Assembly: GCF_900102055.1 (NCBI RefSeq)
Contig: NZ_FNBA01000001.1
Coordinates: 517,085 to 581,084, forward strand
Length of the DNA: 64,000 nt
Direction: 5' to 3'
Source: Ulvibacter litoralis
GTDB taxonomy: Bacteria > Bacteroidota > Bacteroidia > Flavobacteriales > Flavobacteriaceae
The notes below the pieces were generated by a model. That model was given only the letters and a program-made list of their open reading frames with translations, was not told the origin of the DNA and did no database searches. Of this stretch, positions 14,963 through 23,757 are shown in pieces. Every line of letters starts with the position of its first letter. Positions within the stretch are counted from its first letter, which is position 1. The position numbers and the translations under genes are program-made.

Positions 14963-16420
14963 ATGGCACTTAAAAAAAAGAATATGAGTATAGAAAATAT
15001 TAGACAATTTATAAAAGAAAAAGCAGAAGAATTCGGTGCTAAGATGGACAGCGAATTCAATAAGTCTTATGTTGAAAGGAATAACACAGGACAAGAACCA
15101 CTTAAAGACAATGGTGCTTATTTTGGCTTTATTCACCCAGAAGAAGAAGTATCTGGTCCATTTCATGACTTTTCTTTAACAATATTCCCTAATGATCAGA
15201 ATAAACCATGGCTTGTTTGCCTCGGAATTGGTTCTAGTGGTTTTAAAAATGACTATGAACTTGCAACCTACCCTGGATTAAGACGATTGTTTTCTAATTT
15301 AACAAACGAAAGAGGCTTTTGTAAAACGGATTTTTCAGATATAGAAACTAGCTTACCTAAATCAATCACTGGAAACCCAAGCTTACAGCATATAAAAAAC
15401 ACTATTAAAACTTACACCAAAGTTTTACCTACTTGTCAAATCGTTAATGACCCGGAAAGCGAAGAAGGAAAAGAAGTTATTGCAGCGTTCGTAGCAGGTT
15501 ATGCAAAGCTTAGAGACTGGCCTACTAACAAAGACCATCGAAAAGCAGTTACTGTAGCACTAGAACCTTTTCTTAAAACAGAAATTAATGATAAAGCAGA
15601 AGAAGTTGAGAGCCTATTAATGGAGCGAAAATATATTGTTCTTCAAGGTCCTCCAGGAACGGGAAAGACGAGAACAGCAAAAGGGGTTGCAGACAATATT
15701 AATGCAATGACATTTTTTACCCAATTTCACGCAGAAACTAGTTATTCCGACTTCATTTTTGGATTAAGACCTGACACCGCAAACGAAAAACTTCGATATA
15801 GAGGTTATTTAGGTAGTTTCTCGGAAGCATTGAAGCATGCCGTTGAGCATAGCTCAAAAAAAGTCGTTTTAATCATCGACGAAATAAATAGAGCTAACCT
15901 TTCAAATGTTTTAGGACCAATTTTTTACTTATTCGAACATAAGATGGATGTCTCAAACGTAGAAATTGAAATTTCGCCTAATTTCAAAGTAAAGAAACTA
16001 CCTAACAATTTTTTCGTGATTGCTACTATGAATTCAGCCGACAGAAGTTTGGCTGTTGTAGATTTTGCCTTGAGAAGAAGATTTGCTTGGTATCCCATGA
16101 CTCCAAAAATCATTAATGGCCAAAATAAAAAACTTGAGAATGTCTCTGTTAATAAGGTACCTAATGAAGAGTTTTTCTTTAAAGAAGACTTTGCTGTTAT
16201 CGAAGAAATTTTTAATTGGTATGCTTCAAGTACTGAATTAAACCTTCAGCCAGGTGAAGGGTACTTCATTGCTAAAAATGAAACGGAAATGCTGAATAGA
16301 ATCCGTTACGAAATCTTTCCTTTGATTAAAGAATATTTGCAAGAAGGGCTTTTACGAAATGCTAAAGAAGAGTTCAATAATTATTTCTCTACAAGAATAA
16401 ACTTATCTCTCTTTGAATGA
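14963..16420 (+). CDS. mcrB: McrB-like AAA+ GTPase of a type IV restriction system
   Basis: A 485-residue protein. The C-terminal motor has Walker A GPPGTGKT (229-236), Walker B LIIDEINR (303-310), the McrB sensor MNSADRS (356-362) and RRRF (371-374). McrB uses GTP to translocate DNA and activate McrC. Residues 1-200 should recognise the modified base or other target, but I do not recognise this domain; it is not obviously the DUF3578 or EVE/YTH type. An internal start at residue 8 (MSIENIRQF) is possible. The stop overlaps the mcrC start as ATGA, so translation is coupled. Confidence 0.88.
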   Translation: MALKKKNMSIENIRQFIKEKAEEFGAKMDSEFNKSYVERNNTGQEPLKDNGAYFGFIHPEEEVSGPFHDFSLTIFPNDQNKPWLVCLGIGSSGFKNDYELATYPGLRRLFSNLTNERGFCKTDFSDIETSLPKSITGNPSLQHIKNTIKTYTKVLPTCQIVNDPESEEGKEVIAAFVAGYAKLRDWPTNKDHRKAVTVALEPFLKTEINDKAEEVESLLMERKYIVLQGPPGTGKTRTAKGVADNINAMTFFTQFHAETSYSDFIFGLRPDTANEKLRYRGYLGSFSEALKHAVEHSSKKVVLIIDEINRANLSNVLGPIFYLFEHKMDVSNVEIEISPNFKVKKLPNNFFVIATMNSADRSLAVVDFALRRRFAWYPMTPKIINGQNKKLENVSVNKVPNEEFFFKEDFAVIEEIFNWYASSTELNLQPGEGYFIAKNETEMLNRIRYEIFPLIKEYLQEGLLRNAKEEFNNYFSTRINLSLFE

Positions 16421-17790
16421 CAAAATCATTAGATGTATTTTGTGAAATACCTTGTTTAACTGAACAATCAAGACAGTTAGGTGGACTTGCGTTACAGAAA
16501 AAATGGTTCAAATCGGCAGACAAAAGAGTCATTGGACAATACCTACAAAAATTTATTGACTACAATTCAGAACAATTTAAATTCTTGGGGGTTCAACCTT
16601 ATATAATTGGTTCAGACCAAAGTACGGCATTAGCCTTTCATACATCAGGGTTCATTGGCTCTATTCCATTAAGAGCATCTGATACCGGAAAGCAAATCGG
16701 TGATTTTGTGGTAATGCCCAGATTTACCGGACCTGATAGATTTGAGGATTATATTGAAATTTTAGACTTACTTGGAACAGAAATTAGTCCAGAATTCAGT
16801 GACAGTTTGCCTCTAGCATCGGGTAAAAATTTTAGACCACCGTTATATTTAGAAGCTGTAAAATTTATATCGTCTCTTGAAAAGTTGACAATGAAACCTT
16901 GGTGTAAGTTTGACAACGTTGAAAAAATTTTAAATCAACCAACTGGACAAGTAAACTGGACGAAATATATCAATTCAGAATATAAAATCGAAAATCGTTT
17001 AAAGTTTCCCGTTAGAGCCAACGTATTAAGCGAGTTTCACACCGAATATGCTGAGATTAGATATGTATTCGACATTTGTAAAAGTGAACTCCTTTCAGCT
17101 AATACACCACAAAGAATTAAAAATACTCTTAGAAATAAATTAAACTTTCTTGAAGAGCGTTTATATCACCATAAGCCAAAAACAACAAATAAATTAATTA
17201 TTGGGTTATCAGAAAGTCCTGTAGTTAAAAAATGTAAGGAGCAGGCAAATAAAATTTTAAATTTTAACCTTGTTGACAGTACAGCTTGGCGTGTTGACTT
17301 CTCTGATGTATTTGAAAAGTTTATACAACATATCTTTAGAGAAGCGGCAAAAGAAACTGGTGGAAGGCTTTATTCCAACTTCAAATTCCATTCTAAAACA
17401 TCAAAGCACTATTCTTGGGAACTAAAGCATATTGAGCCAGACGCTATCTTTAAGAAAGAAAATTTCTTGGTTTTTATAGACGCCAAGTACAAATCAAACC
17501 TATACAACAAGTTTGACCAAAGCGAAACTCTGAAAGAAGTCCACAGACACGATTTGCATCAAATAATGGCCTACTCTTCTTTCAGTAAATCTGATTTAAA
17601 ATATGGATTTCTTTGTTATCCTTCGAATCAAATAGAAATTAAAAGCATTGAATATAAAAACGGAATAAATAAAGTGACAAATACAATATTGATTTTGGGA
17701 GTACCCTTGAAAAAGGATTCCATTGCGGAAGCAATGCGACTATTGACAAATAAACTTATCGAAATTGAAAGAAAAGCAACAACCGATTAA
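16417..17790 (+). CDS. mcrC: McrC-like nuclease subunit of a type IV restriction system
   Basis: A 457-residue protein. The C-terminal half has a PD-(D/E)xK nuclease core: E300 (DVFEKFIQH), P341-D342 (EPDAIF), D355-A-K357 (VFIDAKYKS), and the downstream HDLHQIMAY segment typical of McrC. The N-terminal part (SGFIGSIPLRASDTGK) should form the stalk contacting the McrB ring. With McrB it would cut modified, mostly foreign, DNA. It overlaps mcrB by 4 bases and is followed by a 71-base structured element and a convergent terminator. Confidence 0.85.
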   Translation: MTKSLDVFCEIPCLTEQSRQLGGLALQKKWFKSADKRVIGQYLQKFIDYNSEQFKFLGVQPYIIGSDQSTALAFHTSGFIGSIPLRASDTGKQIGDFVVMPRFTGPDRFEDYIEILDLLGTEISPEFSDSLPLASGKNFRPPLYLEAVKFISSLEKLTMKPWCKFDNVEKILNQPTGQVNWTKYINSEYKIENRLKFPVRANVLSEFHTEYAEIRYVFDICKSELLSANTPQRIKNTLRNKLNFLEERLYHHKPKTTNKLIIGLSESPVVKKCKEQANKILNFNLVDSTAWRVDFSDVFEKFIQHIFREAAKETGGRLYSNFKFHSKTSKHYSWELKHIEPDAIFKKENFLVFIDAKYKSNLYNKFDQSETLKEVHRHDLHQIMAYSSFSKSDLKYGFLCYPSNQIEIKSIEYKNGINKVTNTILILGVPLKKDSIAEAMRLLTNKLIEIERKATTD

Positions 17791-17798
17791 TACACAGT

Positions 17799-17869
17799 AT
17801 AGTTAATTGGCGAAGCATTCCGTATTCGAGAATTTCGCCCGTATTATAAACATTAGAATTGTTAACTAT
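17799..17869. other. Folded intergenic element after mcrC
   Basis: Outer arms ATAGTTAA and TTAACTAT enclose an inner stem GGCGAA/TTCGCC, a two-base bulge, and a further ATTC/GAAT pairing around the loop CGTATTCGA. Nested pairing over 71 bases is more than expected by chance in an intergenic gap. It could be a recombination site of a gene cassette or an RNA structure; the role is unknown. Confidence 0.4.
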
Positions 17870-17878
17870 TGGAGAGAG

Positions 17879-17911
17879 TAATAAGAAATAGAAGAATCCT
17901 ATTTCTTATTA
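17879..17911. terminator. Bidirectional terminator between mcrC and the small ORF
   Basis: TAATAAGAAATAG and CTATTTCTTATTA are perfect 13-bp arms around a 7-base loop, placed between convergent genes and overlapping the small gene's stop codon. The stem is AT-rich, so termination strength is uncertain. Confidence 0.55.
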
Positions 17912-18148
17912 ATTTATAGAAAGTTCAATTTCAAAATTTGAGTTTTCAAACTCAATTAAAGCTTCAGGTTTTGAATATTTATAAGCATCAATAAATTCTA
18001 TTTTTTGGTTTATGTCAAAAAAATAATATGCCATTTCCTTTTTATACAAAAGCCAAGTGGTATTTATGAACCCATTTTTTTTAAGAAGCTGGAAACCAAT
18101 ATATTTATTTTCGGAATCTAATTTTTCTATTATTTCTTGAATTTTCAT
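17909..18148 (-). CDS. Small protein of unknown function
   Basis: A 79-residue acidic protein that starts MKIQEIIEKLDSENKYIG and ends in FEIELSIN. It has no signal peptide or membrane segment and I recognise no family. It sits between McrBC and dnaE, converging on mcrC, with its stop inside a palindromic terminator, and is as AT-rich as the McrBC genes, so it probably came with the island. Small proteins of this shape next to defence genes are often immunity or accessory factors, but nothing here shows that. Real-gene status is supported by balanced composition and a fitting terminator. Confidence 0.5.
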   Translation of the reverse strand: MKIQEIIEKLDSENKYIGFQLLKKNGFINTTWLLYKKEMAYYFFDINQKIEFIDAYKYSKPEALIEFENSNFEIELSIN

Positions 18149-18164
18149 TTAATTTAATTTTTCC

Positions 18165-18279
18165 GCGTTAGGGATTGAACGGCGTGTTTAAGCTTTAATA
18201 AATGGTTTTTAGAAAACCATTTATTAAAGCGAGTAGTGAAAGCCCGCCTCAACGAAGCTAGCGACGTTGGGGAACGCCC
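18165..18279 (+). repeat. Intergenic double-hairpin element, copy A
   Basis: Read on the plus strand: GCGTTAGGGATTGAACGG, a perfect hairpin (AATAAATGGTTTT-tag-AAAACCATTTATT), GCGAGTAGTGAAAGCCCGCC, a second hairpin (CAACG...CGTTG), then GGAACGCCC. Copy B (30175-30289) has the same flanks and arrangement. It lies between the dnaE stop and the small gene's start. Confidence 0.8.
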
Positions 18280-18287
18280 AAAACCAA

Positions 18288-21200
18288 CTAATTCAATCGG
18301 TAACTTACTTGTTTTCTTTCTAGCTCGTCTAACAATTCTTGGGTGATATTTACTTTCTGCTTTCTGCTCGGCATGCTTAGTTTCACTTTGTTTTCCACTT
18401 CGTAAATCACAAAATGCAAGTGTTTTTCACCTTTATGGGCTTCAAACAGTTCTTTTAGCAAGGAAATTCGGTCTTCTTGTATGTCTTCAACCGGCATTTG
18501 AATGGTGAGCTTACGCGCCTGTGTTTCCATGACATCGTGCAGTAATTGCATGCTGTTGTATTGCAGTCTAGGTTCGCCTTTTTTACCGGTATCACGGTTT
18601 GTCCAGCCTTCTTTCACAAACACACGTCCGTAGATAAAGGAGTTGGGCACTAAGAAATGGCGGAGCTTTAAGTATTCTTCGCCAAATATTTTGAATTCAA
18701 AACTATCGTCGTAATCTTCTACTGTAAAAATCGCCCAGCCTTTCCCCGCTTTCGATTCGCGGTGTTGCACATCTGCCACCACTCCTCCAAAGGTAAGCTC
18801 TCGATTCACAAACTTTTCTAAATTATTAAAATCGGATACCTTGCAATTACAGAAATACGATACTTCGGTTTTAAAATCGTCTAAGGGATGCCCAGAAATA
18901 TAAACGCCTACCACTTCTTTTTCGAGTTTTAGCTTTTTCATGGTTCCCCACTCTTCACACGGAGGCACTTCAGGTTCCGGAATTTGAACTTCACTCGCAT
19001 CGCCAAACAAACTTACTTGCGATGAGTTTTCAGTTTCTTGGTATTTATTGGCGTATCGCAATACTTTTTCTAAAAACATCACCCCATCGCCATCGTCGTG
19101 TAAATACTGCGCTCTGTGCGTATCGAAACCATCAAATCCTCCGGCCAAGGCAAGATTTTCGAATGCTTTTTTATTGGCTGCACGCAAATCGATTCGTTTC
19201 GACAAATCGAAAATAGACTTGTATTTTCCATCTTTTCGGTTTTCTACGATGGTAGCCACAGCATTTCCTCCCACTCCTTTTATCGCTCCCATTCCGAAGC
19301 GAACTGCACCTTCATCATTTACCGTAAACTTAAAAAAGGATTCGTTTACATCGGGTCCTAAAACGGGTAAGCCCATTCGCTTACACTCGTCCATAAAAAA
19401 GGTTATCTGTTTAATATCACTCATATTATTGGAAAGCACCGCCGCCATATATTCGGCAGGATAATGTGCTTTTAAGTAGGCCGTTTGGTAAGCAATCCAC
19501 GCGTAACAGGTAGAGTGCGACTTGTTAAAGGCGTAACTTGCGAAGGCTTCCCAATCTTTCCAAATTTTCTCTAGTTTTTCGGCATCGTGTCCTTTTGCAG
19601 CGGCTTGCTCGATAAATTGAGGTTTCATTTTATCCAATACTGCTTTTTGCTTTTTACCCATCGCCTTACGAAGTACATCGGCTTCCCCTTTTGTAAATCC
19701 GGCGAGGCTTTGCGACAGGAGCATCACTTGCTCTTGGTATACGGTAATTCCGTAGGTTTCTTTTAGGTATTCTTCCATCGCTGGAAGGTCATATTCAATT
19801 TCCTCTTCCCCGTTTTTACGTCGAATAAAACTCGGAATATATTCCAACGGACCGGGACGATACAAAGCGTTCATCGCAATTAAATCGGCAAATACGGTTG
19901 GTTTTAGTTCCTTCATGTACTTCTGCATTCCGGCAGATTCATATTGGAAAATCCCTACAGTTTCACCACGCTGGAAGAGCTCGTATGTTTTCTCATCATC
20001 TAACGGAAAGTTATCTGGATCTAATAATATATCGTGTTTGTGCTTTACAAGTTTCACGGTGTCCTTGATAAGCGTCAAGGTTTTCAATCCCAAGAAGTCC
20101 ATTTTCAGCAAGCCAGCACTTTCTACTACCGAGTTATCAAACTGGGTTACGTACAAATCACTGTCTTTTGCCGTGGCAACGGGAACGAAATCGGTAATAT
20201 CGCTCGGCGTAATAATCACCCCACAGGCGTGAATTCCGGTATTTCGAACCGAGCCTTCTAAAATTTTTGCTTGATTAATGGTTTCAGCTTCTAAATCGCT
20301 TCCTTCTGCGAGGTTTAAAAGCTCGTTGACTTTTGGAAGTTCGTCGCTTCGAAATTTCTTCCGAAGTTCTTGTTCGCTCATTCCGAAAATCTTGTTCAGC
20401 TTCGTCATATTCGGAATCAACTTCGAAATACGATCGGCGTCTCCTAACGGTAAATCTAACACACGTGCGGTATCGCGAATAGACGATTTTGCTGCCATGG
20501 TTCCGTAGGTAATAATTTGCGCTACCTGATTGGCTCCATATTTTTCAATTACATAATCCATGACACGACTTCGACCTTCATCGTCAAAATCAATATCAAT
20601 ATCGGGCATACTCACACGATCCGGATTCAAGAAACGCTCAAAAAGCAGATCGTACTTAATAGGATCGATATTGGTAATCCACAAACAATAGGCAACCACA
20701 CTTCCTGCTGCCGAACCACGACCGGGCCCAACCGATACATCCATTTTTCGGGCTTCACGAATAAAATCTTCCGTAATCAAGAAGTATCCAGGATATCCTG
20801 TTTTTTCAATTACATCTAACTCAAAGTCGAGACGTTCTACAATTTCAGGTGTTAGTTCGCCGTAGCGTTTTTTAGCGCCTAAAAAAGTTAAGTGTTTTAA
20901 AAATGCGTTCTCTCCTCGTTTCCCTCCGTCGAGTTTGTCTTCAGGATTTAGGAACTCTTCAGGAATGTCGAATTTTGGAAGTAAGACATCGCGCGCAAGA
21001 CTATAGGATTCTATTTTATCAACTATTTCAGAAATAGAACTAATTGCTTCCGGAAGGTCTTTAAACAAAGCCTTCATTTCTTCTTGCGACTTGAAATAAT
21101 ATTCTTGATTTGGCAATCCGTAGCGATACCCACGTCCGCGACCAATAGGTGTTGCTTGCTTTTCTCCGTCTTTTACGCACAATAAAATATCGTGTGCATT

Positions 21201-22640
21201 CGCATTCTCTTTAGCAACGTAATAGGTGTTGTTACACGCCACTAATTTTACTTGGTGCTTTGCCGCAAAATCAACAAGTACAGTATTTACTCGGTCTTCA
21301 TCTTCTTGATTGTGACGTAATATTTCCAAATAGAAATCATCGCCAAAGGTTTCTTTCCACCACAGCAAAGCTTCTTCTGCCTGATTTTCACCAACATTTA
21401 AAACCTTACTCGATACTTCCCCATACATTCCACCAGAAAGCACAATAATATCTTCTTTGTACTTTTTTATAACCTCTCGGTCTATTCGAGGCACATAATA
21501 AAAACCATCGGTATAGGCGATCGAAGCCATTTTAGCGAGGTTGTGGTATCCCTTTTTATTTTTGGCCAACAATACAATTTGATAGCCGTTATCTTTTTGT
21601 GATTTATTAAGGTGGTCTTCACAAACAAAAAACTCACACCCTACAATTCCTTTTAGTGCTTTGTCTTTATCTTCTTCAGCCAATCCTGCATTGTACGAAT
21701 TTACCGCTTTCACAAAATGAAAGGCACCCATCATGTTTCCGCTATCGGTAATGGCAACGGCAGGCATTTCATTTTCCACAGCAGCATTCACTAAATCTTG
21801 CGTACTTATGGTAGATTGTAAGATGGAATATTGCGAATGGTTGTGTAAATGAGAAAATTTAACTTCTTGAAGGGTCGCTAAGTTTTCTTCTATTTCTTCG
21901 GAAGAAATGGTAACTGTTTCAACACTGGCCTCAAGCTCTTTTCGTATTTTATCGGAAGCTTTTTTAAGGTTGATATGCTTCAGTCCGATTAATTCAATCT
22001 CTTTCGGATTTGCTTCTGAAAAATTCTTAAAATAATCGGGCGCAACGTCTAATTCTTCCGCAGTATAAATCTGACGACGCACCAATTCTAAAAAACAACG
22101 TGTTGTTGCTTCTACATCGGCAGTAGCATTATGCGCTTCAGAAAAAGGCACTTTAAATAGAAATTCGTGTAGTTCTGTTAGGGTTGGAAGCTTAAATTTT
22201 CCACCGCGTCCTCCTGGCAACTGACATAATTGCGCGGTTGTTTCGGTACAGGTGTCTAATACTGGAAAATCTAGCAATGGATTTTCGATACCCAATCGAT
22301 GGTATTCGGCACCCATGATATTAAGGTCGAATCCTACATTCTGACCGACAATAAATTTAGATTTAGAAAGTGCTGTATTAAACTTTTCAACAACTTCCTG
22401 AAGGGAGATTCCTTGTTGTTGTGCTAATTCGGTTGAAATTCCGTGAATTTTCTCTGCATCAAACGGAATATTAAATCCGTCCGGCTGCACTAAATAATCT
22501 TCATGCTCTATCACATTCCCCATCGCGTCGTGCAACTGCCAAGCAATCTGAATACAACGAGGCCAGTTGTCACTATCGGTTAAGGGTGCATTCCAATTCC
22601 GGGGAAGTCCGGTGGTTTCAGTATCAAAAATTAAAAACAT
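18288..22640 (-). CDS. dnaE: DNA polymerase III alpha subunit with fused proofreading exonuclease
   Basis: A 1450-residue replicative polymerase. Residues 1-190 are a DnaQ-like DEDDh exonuclease with D6/E8 (FDTETTG), D105 (NVGFDLN), H170 and D175 (HNATADVE). From about 262 comes a PHP domain (HLHNHSQYS). The polymerase core has GPGRGSAAGS (638-647) and the catalytic MPDIDIDFDD (678-687). The C-terminus has an OB-fold (LTFGGVVADVQHRESKAGKG). E. coli keeps the exonuclease on a separate subunit; this fusion is typical of Bacteroidota. The stop is followed by intergenic element copy A. Confidence 0.96.
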   Translation of the reverse strand: MFLIFDTETTGLPRNWNAPLTDSDNWPRCIQIAWQLHDAMGNVIEHEDYLVQPDGFNIPFDAEKIHGISTELAQQQGISLQEVVEKFNTALSKSKFIVGQNVGFDLNIMGAEYHRLGIENPLLDFPVLDTCTETTAQLCQLPGGRGGKFKLPTLTELHEFLFKVPFSEAHNATADVEATTRCFLELVRRQIYTAEELDVAPDYFKNFSEANPKEIELIGLKHINLKKASDKIRKELEASVETVTISSEEIEENLATLQEVKFSHLHNHSQYSILQSTISTQDLVNAAVENEMPAVAITDSGNMMGAFHFVKAVNSYNAGLAEEDKDKALKGIVGCEFFVCEDHLNKSQKDNGYQIVLLAKNKKGYHNLAKMASIAYTDGFYYVPRIDREVIKKYKEDIIVLSGGMYGEVSSKVLNVGENQAEEALLWWKETFGDDFYLEILRHNQEDEDRVNTVLVDFAAKHQVKLVACNNTYYVAKENANAHDILLCVKDGEKQATPIGRGRGYRYGLPNQEYYFKSQEEMKALFKDLPEAISSISEIVDKIESYSLARDVLLPKFDIPEEFLNPEDKLDGGKRGENAFLKHLTFLGAKKRYGELTPEIVERLDFELDVIEKTGYPGYFLITEDFIREARKMDVSVGPGRGSAAGSVVAYCLWITNIDPIKYDLLFERFLNPDRVSMPDIDIDFDDEGRSRVMDYVIEKYGANQVAQIITYGTMAAKSSIRDTARVLDLPLGDADRISKLIPNMTKLNKIFGMSEQELRKKFRSDELPKVNELLNLAEGSDLEAETINQAKILEGSVRNTGIHACGVIITPSDITDFVPVATAKDSDLYVTQFDNSVVESAGLLKMDFLGLKTLTLIKDTVKLVKHKHDILLDPDNFPLDDEKTYELFQRGETVGIFQYESAGMQKYMKELKPTVFADLIAMNALYRPGPLEYIPSFIRRKNGEEEIEYDLPAMEEYLKETYGITVYQEQVMLLSQSLAGFTKGEADVLRKAMGKKQKAVLDKMKPQFIEQAAAKGHDAEKLEKIWKDWEAFASYAFNKSHSTCYAWIAYQTAYLKAHYPAEYMAAVLSNNMSDIKQITFFMDECKRMGLPVLGPDVNESFFKFTVNDEGAVRFGMGAIKGVGGNAVATIVENRKDGKYKSIFDLSKRIDLRAANKKAFENLALAGGFDGFDTHRAQYLHDDGDGVMFLEKVLRYANKYQETENSSQVSLFGDASEVQIPEPEVPPCEEWGTMKKLKLEKEVVGVYISGHPLDDFKTEVSYFCNCKVSDFNNLEKFVNRELTFGGVVADVQHRESKAGKGWAIFTVEDYDDSFEFKIFGEEYLKLRHFLVPNSFIYGRVFVKEGWTNRDTGKKGEPRLQYNSMQLLHDVMETQARKLTIQMPVEDIQEDRISLLKELFEAHKGEKHLHFVIYEVENKVKLSMPSRKQKVNITQELLDELERKQVSYRLN

Positions 22641-22754
22641 ACAACGGGATTAGCTAGAAAAAATTCTACAAGACCTATTAATAGGCTTGGAGTAAAAATA
22701 AAAAAAACAGACTAGAAATTAAAGTTAAAACACGAACAGATCTATTCTTTTATG

Positions 22755-22799
22755 AACAAAAAAAATGCCTCAAAATTAGAAACTTTGAGGCATTTTTTT
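22755..22799 (-). terminator. Terminator after the DUF6252-like gene
   Basis: AAATGCCTCAAA and TTTGAGGCATTT form a perfect 12-bp stem with T-rich runs on both sides. It lies between the lipoprotein stop and dnaE on the minus strand and isolates the two units. Confidence 0.85.
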
Positions 22800-22811
22800 G
22801 GCAGGAATGTT

Positions 22812-23627
22812 TTATTGATAAATCACATTAAATTGTCCCAATGTAATGGTACTATTAGCTGTTTGTATATAAAATGTGCCTTTGATACGATTTCTAGCGG
22901 TGTCGTGTGAAAAAACAATTAAATTCCCTGAAAGCGCATCTTCAGACCCCGTTCCATCACGATAGGAAATAGTAATACCCTCTTCTGGCAACACAACACT
23001 TCCTGTTTCAATATCTAATGGTAATTTTATTAAAATTGATCTATTTGTTGTTCCTCCGGTGATCACAATTGAATCGACTGTTTCGATTGCTGTAACAGTT
23101 ACTGGATTGAAAGGATTGTCATCAATATGTGCTAAAAATGTACCCGCATTAGCCGCAGGGTCTTCCGGATCGATAACAGGTTCTTCATATCTTTTTACAG
23201 GTGCTTCAAAAAAGATTCCTCTTTGTGCCACCAATGTATCCACACCTTCTATGACTGCTGTAAAATCAAAAGTTCCAGAAATATTTCCTGCAGTTTCATC
23301 ATAGTTACTAATTACAACAGTACCACTTCCGTAAGGATTGGTAAAATAAGTATCACCGCTTGCTCTTTCAAAAGAAGCGTAATTAGCACTACTTCCGCCC
23401 AGCCCATACGACCGAACTCCAATACTACTCACTTTTATGGTAAGCGTTTCACGCTGAGTAACACCTTGTATTAAATACGTACCATCCTCATTCTCTGAAA
23501 CGCGGGCGTCTATAGCCTTAAAAAAAGACCCGTCTAATTGAGCTTGTAATGCAGGATCATTTGTTTCAGTATTTTCACAGCTTGAAAATACGATGGCGAA
23601 TAAAAAAAATAATAGCAAATGTTTCAT
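22812..23627 (-). CDS. DUF6252-like lipoprotein with duplicated domain
   Basis: A 271-residue lipoprotein: signal MKHLLLFFLFAIVFSSC with the lipobox Cys at 17. The mature part appears to hold two related beta-rich halves: VVISNYDETAGNISGTFDF in the first aligns with LIVFSHDTARNRIKGTFYI in the second, each followed by a closing strand. This fits the DUF6252 family of Bacteroidota, of unknown function and probably outer-membrane or periplasm located. It is a single transcription unit with its own terminator. The family name is from recall; the duplication is visible in the sequence. Confidence 0.7.
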   Translation of the reverse strand: MKHLLLFFLFAIVFSSCENTETNDPALQAQLDGSFFKAIDARVSENEDGTYLIQGVTQRETLTIKVSSIGVRSYGLGGSSANYASFERASGDTYFTNPYGSGTVVISNYDETAGNISGTFDFTAVIEGVDTLVAQRGIFFEAPVKRYEEPVIDPEDPAANAGTFLAHIDDNPFNPVTVTAIETVDSIVITGGTTNRSILIKLPLDIETGSVVLPEEGITISYRDGTGSEDALSGNLIVFSHDTARNRIKGTFYIQTANSTITLGQFNVIYQ

Positions 23628-23680
23628 GGGGGCTAATTATTTGATATAAAGTGCAAATGTAAAATAAAAAGTGCAATCTA

Positions 23681-23712
23681 TTGAATTTCAATAAAAAAAT
23701 ATAATATCTTTG
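23681..23712 (+). promoter_or_regulatory. Promoter of rpsP operon
   Basis: TTG (23681) and TATCTTTG (23705-23712) are 21 bases apart, a close match to the Bacteroidota -33/-7 promoter. It puts the transcript start about 40 bases before the rpsP ATG. Confidence 0.75.
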
Positions 23713-23729
23713 CAGGCTAAATTATAATC

Positions 23730-23744
23730 GAGGTCGAGAACCTC
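23730..23744 (+). promoter_or_regulatory. Leader hairpin before rpsP
   Basis: GAGGT-CGAGA-ACCTC forms a 5-bp stem in the short leader between the promoter and the rpsP start. Ribosomal-protein genes often carry autoregulatory leader structures; candidates have been proposed for S16 in flavobacteria, but a match cannot be tested here. Confidence 0.4.
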
Positions 23745-23757
23745 AAAAATTAATTCT

